Part shown: positions 39,836-48,640 of the stretch, piece by piece
How the letters are laid out: every line of letters begins with the position of its first letter
Numbering within the stretch: the stretch's first letter is position 1
Source of the DNA: Cyanoderma ruficeps
Lineage: Eukaryota > Chordata > Aves > Passeriformes > Timaliidae
DNA length: 64,000 bases
NCBI GenBank assembly: GCA_008694505.1
Contig: VZDJ01000623.1
Span: 14,472,988 to 14,536,987, forward strand
Direction of reading: 5' to 3'
Program-made: the position numbers and the translations under genes
The notes under the pieces: model-generated
What the model was told of the DNA's origin: nothing
Databases searched by the model: none
What the model saw: only the letters and a program-made list of their open reading frames with translations

Positions 39836-40353
39836 GATGTGCCAGTGCCTCCTAAAGGCAGTATTCTACAGCACACACAACTGTATTCCTGCATTTTTGA
39901 GAAACAAAGGTTTAAGCATTCCCAAGGCATACTGGAAAAATGGAAGATATGCTTCAGATGGGACATGGTCCCTCTTCAGGCTCTTAGACTTTGCTGTCCT
40001 CCAACAGCTTTGAGGACTTCCAGTCTTTGAATTGCTTGGTTGTAGGCTCCTGCACCATCCCTGTGTTACAGCTCATCAGTTAACACTGGGAAAAAGACAA
40101 CGTGATAGTTCACATCCCACCTGTGCCAGCCTGCAACAAGGTACTTGGGAAGTGAGGGACAAGGCTGGAATGCCTCCCTCTGCTGGCTGGAGTTTAGCGT
40201 GAATCCCACAGGCAAGAAACACCTACAACAGCTCTGAGTGACAGAGCCTGGCCTTCTGCTTTACCACGCCCATAAACCTATTAGCTTTCATCAAAGTCTG
40301 GGGTTTACATCATGTGCAGTGCATAACTCTATCCTGCTTTCCTCAATACTTAC

Positions 40354-40407
40354 TTTTTTATGGAACTCTGTAGTTGCTTCCATCAGTTTCCTCTCCTGAT
40401 CTGTAAA
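40354..40407 (-). CDS. CCDC90B: CCDC90B exon 7
   Basis: Eighteen codons, phase 0: FTDQERKLMEATTEFHKK. The acceptor is ATCCACAG and the donor GTAAGT. Confidence 0.96.
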
Positions 40408-40488
40408 CTGTGGATAAAAGATAAATCACAAATGTAGCAACAGAAACACAACACAGAGCTAATAAGGCACCTTCACAGACTAACTTAC

Positions 40489-40560
40489 CATATCTGTCAC
40501 CCTGCTCCTCTCCAGGTTTATGTCTAGCTTGCTGTCAGCTCGGATTTTACCGGTTTCAGT
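40489..40560 (-). CDS. CCDC90B: CCDC90B exon 6
   Basis: Twenty-four codons, phase 0: [20 protein letters not shown] and VTDM, in the conserved coiled-coil region. Confidence 0.97.
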
Positions 40561-40639
40561 CTTTAAAACAAATTAAGATGATGAAAATAGCTATTTATTC
40601 TCCCTAATGGGACTGTGTAGGGACTTGCTGTTTACTTAC

Positions 40640-40681
40640 CATTAGCTGCTGTTTAACTTGATCTAATTCAATCTTCATTTT
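40640..40681 (-). CDS. CCDC90B: CCDC90B micro-exon 5
   Basis: Fourteen codons, phase 0: KMKIELDQVKQQLM, identical to the human peptide as I recall it. The acceptor is GCACTTAG and the donor GTAAGT. Introns 5 (40561-40639) and 6 (40408-40488) are very short. Confidence 0.97.
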
Positions 40682-41324
40682 CTAAGTGCAGAGGAGAAAA
40701 AAAACATTTTTACAAATTCGGGAAACTTAACCAAATGAATCAGTGATGTAAGTGTTATCACTGCATCCATACAATTATTCTTCCCCCATTTTTCCTCCCA
40801 ATGGGGCAAATTTTTCTTGATTAAATATCCTAACTAATGTGTTTGGATGCACAGGCATATATAATCTGCTGGGAGTTTTGTTGAAAATAAAGGAATTATT
40901 TTGTAACAATGATGATCTTGTTATTCTGAGTCTAAAGATAGCAGAGAAGTACCAAATTACCATGAAGTAAAAGGAAGATGTGTCTCAATCACCAAAATAA
41001 TTAAATTGTTGCAAAGGCATGGCTTTGCCTCTCCCAGCACTATATGGTTAACGGCCAGAAACCAGCAGTTACCCTTAAATAAAATTAGAGAAGATGGAAA
41101 AAAAAGTACACATCTTAGAATCCTTTACAGATGATCTGAGCAGGTCACAGCATGTGAAATACATTTTTATGTGATCTGTGAAGTTGTAACATAAAGACTC
41201 TTCAATTCTGATAAAAGTATCCAGAATTACTTTTACATTTATATTTTGTTCCACAAAACTGCACATCAGATAAAATGCAACAAATAATGTAATTAATCTG
41301 CTTAATGAAAATGTATATTAGTAC

Positions 41325-41426
41325 CTCATTCTCTGCTCTCAAGTTTGCAAATTCACTTTTCTCCAAGATGACCATATCTTTTCGAATGGAGTCCAAATGT
41401 GCCATTATCTGCTGTAAAGTTATTTC
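41325..41426 (-). CDS. CCDC90B: CCDC90B exon 4
   Basis: Thirty-four codons, phase 0: [20 protein letters not shown], then [14 protein letters not shown]. Very conserved. The acceptor is TTCAAAG and the donor GTACTA. Intron 4 (40682-41324) and intron 3 (41427-42699) hold nothing recognised. Confidence 0.97.
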
Positions 41427-42699
41427 CTTTGAAAAATAAAACATGCCATTGATTAAGGTGCATTCTTTCTGGCAAGTAAAAAAATGTTTAGGGTCTAAAA
41501 TGATGAAATTAGCTACTGCAAAGCACAAAAGTGGGGAGTCTCTCTAACAAGAATGTGATAGAAACAGACAATTGTTTGAAAGACTCACAAGGTTTGTGCT
41601 TTTCCTGTTGCTTTAATACACCAACTTTGAACTTAGGCAAAAAGGCCAGAGGTAATAGTCCAATTAGCAATAAAATGAAATAGACCTGAAACTACAAGTC
41701 AGCCCTGCAGTCTCTTCCACTTTCCATGAACATTCAGTGGCCTCAGAAGCATTAATTGCTGATCTGAATGCAGCTCTTACTAAGCACTTCCAGTTCTTGC
41801 CTAAAACTTCACCAAAAGCCAAAGACCTAATGGTATGAGTATCATACTGCCAGCTTCAAAGTCTGATGGACAGAAGTAAAACACTGCTGAAAAGGTCTGA
41901 GAAAAGCCTTCCTGGGGTTTGACCTAACAAGTTCAGATTTCAACCACTATGTATAAACACAGGAAAAAACCCAAACCAGGAAATGAAGGAACTCAGTATT
42001 TTAAAAGGCTGAAAGCAATACTCCTCCCAGCATATGGAAGTTACCCTACTATTTAGCATGGAAAATGACACATTGCTGTGGGATTCTCTGATGCACACTA
42101 ATGGTTTTGATCATTGCTCCAAAAGGCTGTGCAAGCTGAAATTATGTGTGATTGTTCTTCAATTACTTAATATAATTAAGCTTTCATTTTTATTTGAACT
42201 GCTGCCTTTCTTCTGAGAAGATTTTTATCTTATTGGCATTTACTTGTAATGAAAGTTGTCTAATTTCTTTTTTTTCCTTTTGAATCTCAGAAGATGACAA
42301 GACCTTCTGCCTCTGTGGTTTTTTTTTCATGAAAATGAAAACCTTTCTTTTTGGAAATCCTATTATATGCAGGGAAAGTCAGCATCCCAAATAGAATTTG
42401 CATGGTTTTCATAGTATAGTCAGTATTGATAATGAATATTTTAAGATGGTATGAGGTCTATTAGCTCCTCAGGTAAAAGCAACCAAAGTTTTCACTAGAA
42501 TTGTAAAAGCTTCATTGTGTTCAGTGAAGTAGTCAGACTTGAGTGGAAGCTGGTCAGGGCCCATCTGTTAAAATCTCAAGGGAAACTGAGGAAAACCTGG
42601 CACAGTGAGGTGTTTATAGTACTACAGAGAGCTGCTCACTTGTGTTTTAAAGATGCAAACAGGAGCCTGTGTAGCTGCACAGCTCAGAGGAGTTTTTAC

Positions 42700-42803
42700 C
42701 TGCTGGGCCTGTGTCACCATGTCCTTGTAGACGGTGTCTAAGCTGACATTGGACAGGGATACCAATGCCGACACGATGGTCTGTGCCTGCTCCTTCCCAA
42801 AGC
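42700..42803 (-). CDS. CCDC90B: CCDC90B exon 3
   Basis: The exon is 104 bases, from phase 1 to phase 0: [20 protein letters not shown], then [14 protein letters not shown]. The acceptor is CCCCTAG and the donor GTAAAA. Confidence 0.97.
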
Positions 42804-43939
42804 CTAGGGGACAATTGAAGGGTGACAAGTTGAGGTGCTATTAAAAATCTGGATAAGGAGCAAGAGACACTCAAGTGCCACACCTAACCCAGTGGAACAT
42901 GGGGAATTCACTCAATGACTGGAAACTGACAGCCAGGAACCAGTCACTGCGACTTCAGCTAGAAAAAACAAACTTAATGCTGCAAAAATCTGAAGTACCT
43001 TTTGATATACTGAAAGTCTAGACATGCAGCTGACAGAAAGACCAAATTTCTTCATACAAGATCCAGCTGCTCATGCATTATAAAAATAATTTAGCAAAAC
43101 TTCACTTCATAATGAACTTTCACAAATTCTGTTGAAACCAAACTTACCTTGAGCTACAAAGCATGTATTCTGTAGAATGATAAAAAGTGATTCTGCATAT
43201 ATTGGAGCTGTCCTGCACAGGTAGGAACATACACAAAACTGATTTTTAAACTGCTCCATCCATTGCCTGCAGAATGAACTCAAACTGGGCTTTTTGCTTT
43301 CTGATGATAAAAAGTACACTTTGTCTGTAGCTTGGTGTACATTTGAAGTGTTAAAGATGATGTGTGGTGAGTAATGGGGAAAAAAATTGTTCTCAATTTA
43401 GCCGGATCTAGTCAAGTGCTGAGAGCTTTTGCCCTAGAGATTTATTTCCAGCAATCTGACTGGTATGTTGTGTTTCAACTATCCCATTTTATAAGGTGGC
43501 CTAAATTAACACTGAAAAATGCTTTCAAGGCATATTATTTAAAGAACTATGCCAGTGTTCCCTTGTAGAATACTGGTACTGTCCAGGTGCACCACTGGTT
43601 TACACATCTGAAAAAGCTACACTTGCTTTAGGACAGCTTCCTTCCACTACAAAGTGCAACAGTATTGCTTCAGTGTCTCTGAATTTTCAGGGTTACTTAA
43701 GCTCTTGCCAATTCCTCATGTGGCTCTTCCTCCACAGCAAGAAGTGACTGTGTTTTGTGAAGGTTTAGAAAATGAGGGAAAATTCATATAAGCAAGATTC
43801 TGGAGCCTGAAAACTGCCCAAAGCTTGAGAAAAACTAAAATGGCTCTCTTACTTTTGTGGGTTTTACCTATAAAGACCTGTCACTGTGGTACTGAAGTAT
43901 TTGGAGAAGTTTCAGAACAAATTAAACTGAGTAACAACT

Positions 43940-44960
43940 GGCAGCAGACAGACTTCACCCCACAAGTTCTAAAGGAACTTGAAGAAGAAATGGCTGAATC
44001 AGTCCCCGAGACTGATTCATTTCACAGCCTACCATGGTCACCCATGGACTGGAAAATAACAGTGCCAGTCTTCAAAAACAGTTCTAGAGAGATGTAGGGA
44101 AGTACAGGCTGTCAAGTCTGACAAGCATGAAAAAAATAAACAGTTAGCAGATTACTGTAAGTCTTTTAACTACTGACACACATTATTATTATTGGACCCC
44201 AACAGTGGAAACAATCCTAACCTCCGACTGCACGAAGTTTCTATTGTCACTTGGGCTTTTAAAAGACAGTTTCTAGTCTGATGAAGACATCAGCTCAGCA
44301 GGGATCAGTAAAGCAAACCAAACCCTTTGAACTACTAGGAGAAGAGACAGAGAACACAACAGACACAACATTACTTTACTATGCAAATCCATAGGACGTT
44401 CAGTTGTCAAGTAATGCCAGCACTGTTCCCTGGAAATGTGAAATGGAGTGAAATGTGACAGAAGCAGAAAATATTAACAGAAAGGCATAATGAATAATCA
44501 AAAAGATGGAAAATCTACTGCTTCAGGAAAAATGCAACGAACTAGGATTCTTCTGTTTGGAGAATGATGGGACAATATGACAGAAGTTTGCATAATCATG
44601 AGCGACATGAGAGATTAAATGTTCATTCCTTCTTCCCACAGAAGAGCTGTGTGGGCATCAAATTCACCCCACAGATGCCAGATTCTGCATAAACAAAGCA
44701 TGTGGATGTCTGAAGTTCCACGAGAAAGGATGTTTTGGATAGTAATCAGTTTATAGTGGCTCAGGGACTGCATAAACTTGTGAAAAGATTTCCATTGAAG
44801 GTTACTAAAACTCTCACCTGATTTAAAGCACCTCAAGGGGCTTTGTGACACACACCTGCCCTGTTACACTCCTCTGCAGGCACTGACTCACAGCTGCTGC
44901 CAGGAGACAGGACCCAGGGCTGGATGGACCCTCTGTCTGACTTCAGCCAGTCTCACAACA
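43940..44960 (+). mobile_element. Ancient CR1 relic with reverse-transcriptase remnant, in CCDC90B intron 2
   Basis: At 43960-44165 the plus-strand translation keeps the shape of CR1 ORF2 (PQVLKELEEEMAES, DWKITVPVFK, then a nucleotide match to the Asn-Tyr-Arg-Pro region). At 44555-44950 come phrases of the 3' part (CATAATCATGAGCGACATGA, GGGCTGGATGGACCCTCTGT). The copy is heavily mutated and carries stops, so it is an old, dead element, probably older than the other CR1 copies here. The middle (44165-44550) is hard to align by eye. Confidence 0.65.
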
Positions 44961-45350
44961 GAAGTGTGAGCCTTGCAAATGTATCACAGCACCACGCTGC
45001 TGAAAACATTTCCCATCAGGAAAAAACCCTTCAGTTACTCTTGGCAGGCTACTAGAGGGAATTTCCTGAAGAGCTTCACTCTCACTATGAAAGTCTTTAA
45101 CTGTTACTTTACACTTGTTACCTGTGTTCTGTTCCTGGGCTGGAAGACAGCACATAAAGCTGCCCACAGCTACAAAGGAGGTACAGCTCATGTCTCAGTT
45201 ATGTGTATGGCACAGCATCAGATGCCTCTCCTCACCAGCCTCCTCAAGAGCCTGCCAAAACATTTTACTCTGGGGAAACCGGCAGCACTCTAAGTTACAC
45301 TACTCAATATTAAAACTTTTCCTTTGAATTATTTATCTGCTATCACTTAC

Positions 45351-45470
45351 CATGAGCTTCCAGATCCTGCACTAAAGCATGGGTATCAAAAGTCACCTTC
45401 CTCTGCTCCAGGGGAGTGATATCAACTCTTCTGACATCATATGACTTCCTAATGAAAGTGGCAGCAAAAC
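45351..45470 (-). CDS. CCDC90B: CCDC90B exon 2
   Basis: The exon is 120 bases, from phase 1 to phase 1: [20 protein letters not shown], then [19 protein letters not shown]. It corresponds to the human VDYRPLTLEQRKLTFDTHAL segment. The acceptor is TTATTTCCAG and the donor GTAAGT. Confidence 0.97.
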
Positions 45471-45870
45471 CTGGAAATAACAAAACATGCCTTCATCTCA
45501 CCTTGACTGGCTTATCATGCAATATACTAATTTTGGTTTCTTTCATCTCAGAAAAACTGCATGGATGTTGCAACAAAAAGCTGGCTTACAGCACACACCA
45601 GAAACCATCAATCCCTGTTCCAGAGGAAATTTACACTAAAAAGGACTTACAGGTCTGTCTTAAGTGCATTCATGTATCTGTACAACAACAGACAAGCACC
45701 CTGATACAGCACAAATAACCCCCCACAGCCAATTGTTTTATAATATTTGGGAAATATCACTTAAATAATCTTTGTACTTGTAAAACACTGACTCACTTTA
45801 TGCAATTAAGCATTCATTGTTATTTTATTTAAATTGCTGAGCCTTAATTCCAACAGCTTTTTATTTTGTC

Positions 45871-46104
45871 ACAGAATCACAGAATGGTTTGGAAGGCACC
45901 TTAAAGGTCAACAAGTTCCAGCACCCTGCCATGAGCAGGGAACACCTTCCACCAGACCAGGCTGGTCAAAGCCCCATCCAGCCTGGTCTTGAACACTTCC
46001 AGGGATGGGGAACCCATAGCTTCTCTGGGCAACCTGTGCCAGTCCTTCACCAACCTCACAGGAAAGAATTTCTTCCTTCTATCTAATCCAGATCGCTCAT
46101 TTTC
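45871..46104 (-). mobile_element. CR1 3' fragment in CCDC90B intron 1
   Basis: It begins TCACAGAATCACAGAATGG (plus-strand reading) and ends near CTATCTAATCC, so it is minus-oriented CR1. It then joins a non-CR1 segment (46104-46252) that also follows the CR1 fragment at 47641-47851. Confidence 0.92.
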
Positions 46105-46252
46105 AGTGGCTTGTGTGAACATAAATTTTTATTTTACTTTTTTTTTTAAATATGTGCAAGTCGAATTTTCATGATGAATGAATTTATTGGTTCACCTGGA
46201 AAATAACTGGGCAGTAAAGGGATACGATGTTTGTGCCTAATACCTCAGAGAT
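46104..46252. repeat. Duplicated non-CR1 segment, copy A
   Basis: The block starts CAGTGGCTTGTGTGAACATA. Its last 89 bases (46164-46252) differ at 7 positions from 47924-48012. The two copies sit on opposite sides of CCDC90B exon 1, about 1.76 kb apart, in the same orientation. Confidence 0.85.
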
Positions 46253-46300
46253 TAGGTACACCTAATCCCTAAAGAGGTTTTAGTTAACCTCAGGTATTAG
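46237..46300. repeat. Nested inverted repeat
   Basis: Inner arms GATTAGGT (46250-46257) and ACCTAATC (46260-46267) are perfect with a 2-base loop. Outer arms start at 46237 (CTAATACCT) and end at 46300 (AGGTATTAG). It lies at the right edge of duplicated copy A. Confidence 0.7.
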
Positions 46301-47348
46301 TTAAAGATCCTATTTAGATCCATCTGTTTATGACGTGCCTTCCCACAAGCAGGTCTCACTGCTTCTCCTACTTTTATTTTAATAATATGTTTCTCTTCAC
46401 CTTATGTTTGTGTGGCTTTGCATATTGCAGATTCTGTTCTGATTAATTCTTTGTTATCTAAGCAGCCCTGTTACTTTTTAATGTGTTTATTTGAAACGAT
46501 ATGCACTGCTGGTTCTCTGCCTTAACCAAACTGTTCTGTGTCTTATCCAGATCTTTACTCAAAAGCTTTACATCATTTAAACAGCAGGGAATTTGTATTG
46601 TGCCACTACTAGATAAATCAAGTTATGTGCTGTCTTACAAACACTATAAAGATCTAGCTGTAACTAAAACAGCCACAGCACTGCTTTATTAATAACTATA
46701 TTAGAGTTAAGATACACTGAATGCTACGTACAAATAATGAAAACCAACTCAAAACATCGTTTTCATGGAGATGTGCCAGCATTTAAACGCACAGCTCTTG
46801 CCTTTTAAAGGCACTGGTGGATTTTTTCATTGGTTTGAACAGTCCCATTGCACAGGCCCTGTCTCACGAAAGCTGATATCACAGTTCTGGGTGCTCGCCA
46901 CGCTGCTCTTGGCCCCACTGCTCCACTCCTGCAGTCTCCAGTGGCCGCTCCTCTCCCAGCCCGGAGCTGAGAAAATCACCCCACAGCCCCCCACGTGAGA
47001 CACCTTTGGGTGACCCCCCTGACCCCCTTTCTGCACCCCCCGGTAACTCCTCCCGTCCCCAACACCGCCTGACAGCCCCGCACGCCGCTCACCCGGCTGC
47101 TCCCGCCCGTGGAACTCACCCCTCGTTCCAGCCCCGAGGGAAGGCGCTCAGCGCTCCCCCACACAGCGCCTCAGGGACGGGCCCCGCGGCCGCTCCCACA
47201 CACCGAGTCCGGCCAGCGCCCGGTGCGGCCCCGGCGCCGCTCACAGACCCGCACCGGGCTCACCCGACCTCGGCGGCCGCCTGCCCGCCCGCGCGCGGGG
47301 GCTGCCCGCCGGCTGGAGGACCGAGCACGGCGCTGCGGCGCCTCTCAC

Positions 47349-47442
47349 CTCTGCGAGGAGCCGGGGCCAGCCGGGCCGGGATCGGGAGCAGGAGCTGGCC
47401 GGCCCAGGCGCGGAGGGCAGCGCTGCTCCCGGCGCCCCTCAT
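47349..47442 (-). CDS. CCDC90B: CCDC90B exon 1
   Basis: The exon starts at ATG 47442 (G at -3) and holds 31 codons plus one base before GTGAGA. The peptide MRGAGSSAALRAWAGQLLLP is rich in Arg, Ala and Leu and lacks acidic residues, as expected for a mitochondrial presequence. Its phase 1 end completes a Gly codon with exon 2. Confidence 0.88.
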
Positions 47443-47498
47443 GGCCCCCCAGCCCTCCGCTTCCGTCCGCTCACTGCCGCTTCCGGCCGCGCCCGTGG

Positions 47499-47517
47499 GC
47501 ATGCTGGGTACTGTAGT
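47499..47517 (-). promoter_or_regulatory. CCDC90B: ZNF143-type binding site
   Basis: The minus strand reads ACTACAGTACCCAGCATGC, which fits the ACTACAnnnCCCAGnATGC core bound by ZNF143 (with THAP11) in CpG-island promoters. It starts 57 bases upstream of the CCDC90B start codon. Confidence 0.75.
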
Positions 47518-47640
47518 GCGCGGCCGCAAGGCGGTGCTCGGCCGGAGGCGGCGGCGCAGCGCCCCCGTGTGGATGGGAGGAGCGCTCTGGCCACCGCGTC
47601 TGCCCACAGCCGGCGGGAGCTGCTCCGCTCTGTGGCGCGC

Positions 47641-47851
47641 ACGGAAAGCACCTTGAAGATCATTTAGTTCCAAACCCCTGACATGGGCAGAGACACCTTC
47701 CGCTGGGCCAACTTGCTCAAAGCCCCATCCAGCCTGGCCTTGAACACCTCCAGGCATGGGGCATCCACAGCCACAGCTTCTCTGGGCAACCTGTGCCAGT
47801 GGCTCACCACCCTCATTGTAAAGAATTTCTTTTTATATCTAATCCAAATCT
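47641..47851 (-). mobile_element. CR1 fragment abutting the CCDC90B promoter
   Basis: Minus-oriented CR1 3' region lacking its last 30 or so terminal bases. It shows GACATGGGCAGAGACACCTT, GGCCTTGAACACCTCCAGGC and CTCTGGGCAACCTGTGCCAG. It ends at the same internal CR1 point as the fragment at 45871-46104. Confidence 0.9.
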
Positions 47852-48012
47852 CAGTGGTTTGTGTGAACATAAGCTCTCGCTCTCTCTCTCTCTCTCTCTC
47901 TATGTATAAATACATACAAATATAATTTTCATGATGAATGAATTTATTGGTTCACCAGGAAAATAACTGGGCGGTATAGGGATATGATGTTTGCATCTAA
48001 TACCTCAGAGAT
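47851..48012. repeat. Duplicated non-CR1 segment, copy B
   Basis: Counterpart of 46104-46252. It starts TCAGTGGTTTGTGTGAACAT, has a (CT)n microsatellite at 47874-47902 where copy A has an A/T-rich tract, then the 89-base near-identical part (47924-48012). A new CR1 piece starts directly after. Confidence 0.85.
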
Positions 48013-48640
48013 ACCTTCTCTGGGCCACCTCTTCCAATGACTGGCACCCCTCATGGTAAAGATTTTCTTCCTAATATCTAATCTAAACCTGTCCTCTTTC
48101 AGTTTAAAACCCTTGCCCCATATCTTGTCAGTATTAGCTGGTTTAAAAAGTCTCTCTCTTTTCATAACCCCCCCCAAGATGCTGGAAGGCCGCAGTGGGG
48201 TTTCCCTTGAAACCTCTACCTGGCTGGATGTGCCCAACCCTCTCAACCTTTGTAGGAGAGGTGCTCCAGCCCTCTGATTGCCTTTGTGGCATCCCTTGGA
48301 CTTGCTCCAACAGGCTCACATCCTTCTTGTGTTGGGGTCCCCAGAGCTGGACACAGCACTGCGGGTGAGGTCTCACCAGAACAGGGCAGAGCAGAGGGGC
48401 AGAATGCTTTCCCTCGTGCTGCTGTCCACGCTGTTTTTGCTCTAGCCCAGGACACATTTGGGTCTCTGGGTGTGAACACACACTGCCAGATTGTGTTCAG
48501 CTTTTCATTCGTGAGAAGTTCTGCCCCTCAGAGCTGCTCTCAGTAAGTTCCTCTCCCAGTCTGAGTCTGCTCATATATGGGATTGCCACACCAGATGCAG
48601 CCCCCTGCATTTGTTGAACTTCGTGAGGTTCTCATGGGCC
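48013..48640 (-). mobile_element. Longer CR1 fragment
   Basis: Minus-oriented CR1 extending further 5' than the others. In plus reading it has TTCTTCCTAATATCTAATCT, CACAGCACTGCGGGTGAGGT and TTGTTGAACTTCGTGAGGTT, in the order of the CR1 3' half. The frames are broken by stops. Confidence 0.88.

Larger units (their letters stand above)
38054..47442 (-). other. CCDC90B: CCDC90B gene (coding span)
   Basis: Nine exons on the minus strand join in frame with GT-AG borders into 252 codons plus stop, close to the human length of about 254. CCDC90B is a mitochondrial protein related to MCUR1 (DUF1640 family). The sequence shows a short Arg/Ala/Leu-rich N-terminus like a mitochondrial targeting peptide (residues 1-31) and the conserved head (residues 32-106). 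A long coiled coil covers about 107-230, and one C-terminal membrane helix about 234-249 is followed by YRFWK. MCUR1-family proteins sit in the inner membrane; the specific role of CCDC90B is less clear. Confidence 0.97.
46990..47640. promoter_or_regulatory. CCDC90B: CpG-island promoter of CCDC90B
   Basis: GC- and CpG-rich block around exon 1, without a TATA box. Upstream of the ATG (minus reading) are two ETS-type CGGAAG cores (47465-47459 and 47486-47479, the latter CCGGAAGC). A ZNF143/SBS-type site lies at 47517-47499. Upstream of about 47640 the island stops at a CR1 fragment, so the whole unique upstream region is about 200 bases. Confidence 0.8.

Noticed and set aside
43825..44096. A 90-codon plus-strand frame with a signal-peptide-like start
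   Set aside because: Its C-terminal half aligns by eye with degraded CR1 reverse transcriptase, so it is a retroelement relic, not a secreted protein.
47006..47757. Long frames on both strands of the CCDC90B CpG island
   Set aside because: Same compositional effect. Only minus-strand 47442-47349 fits the downstream exons.
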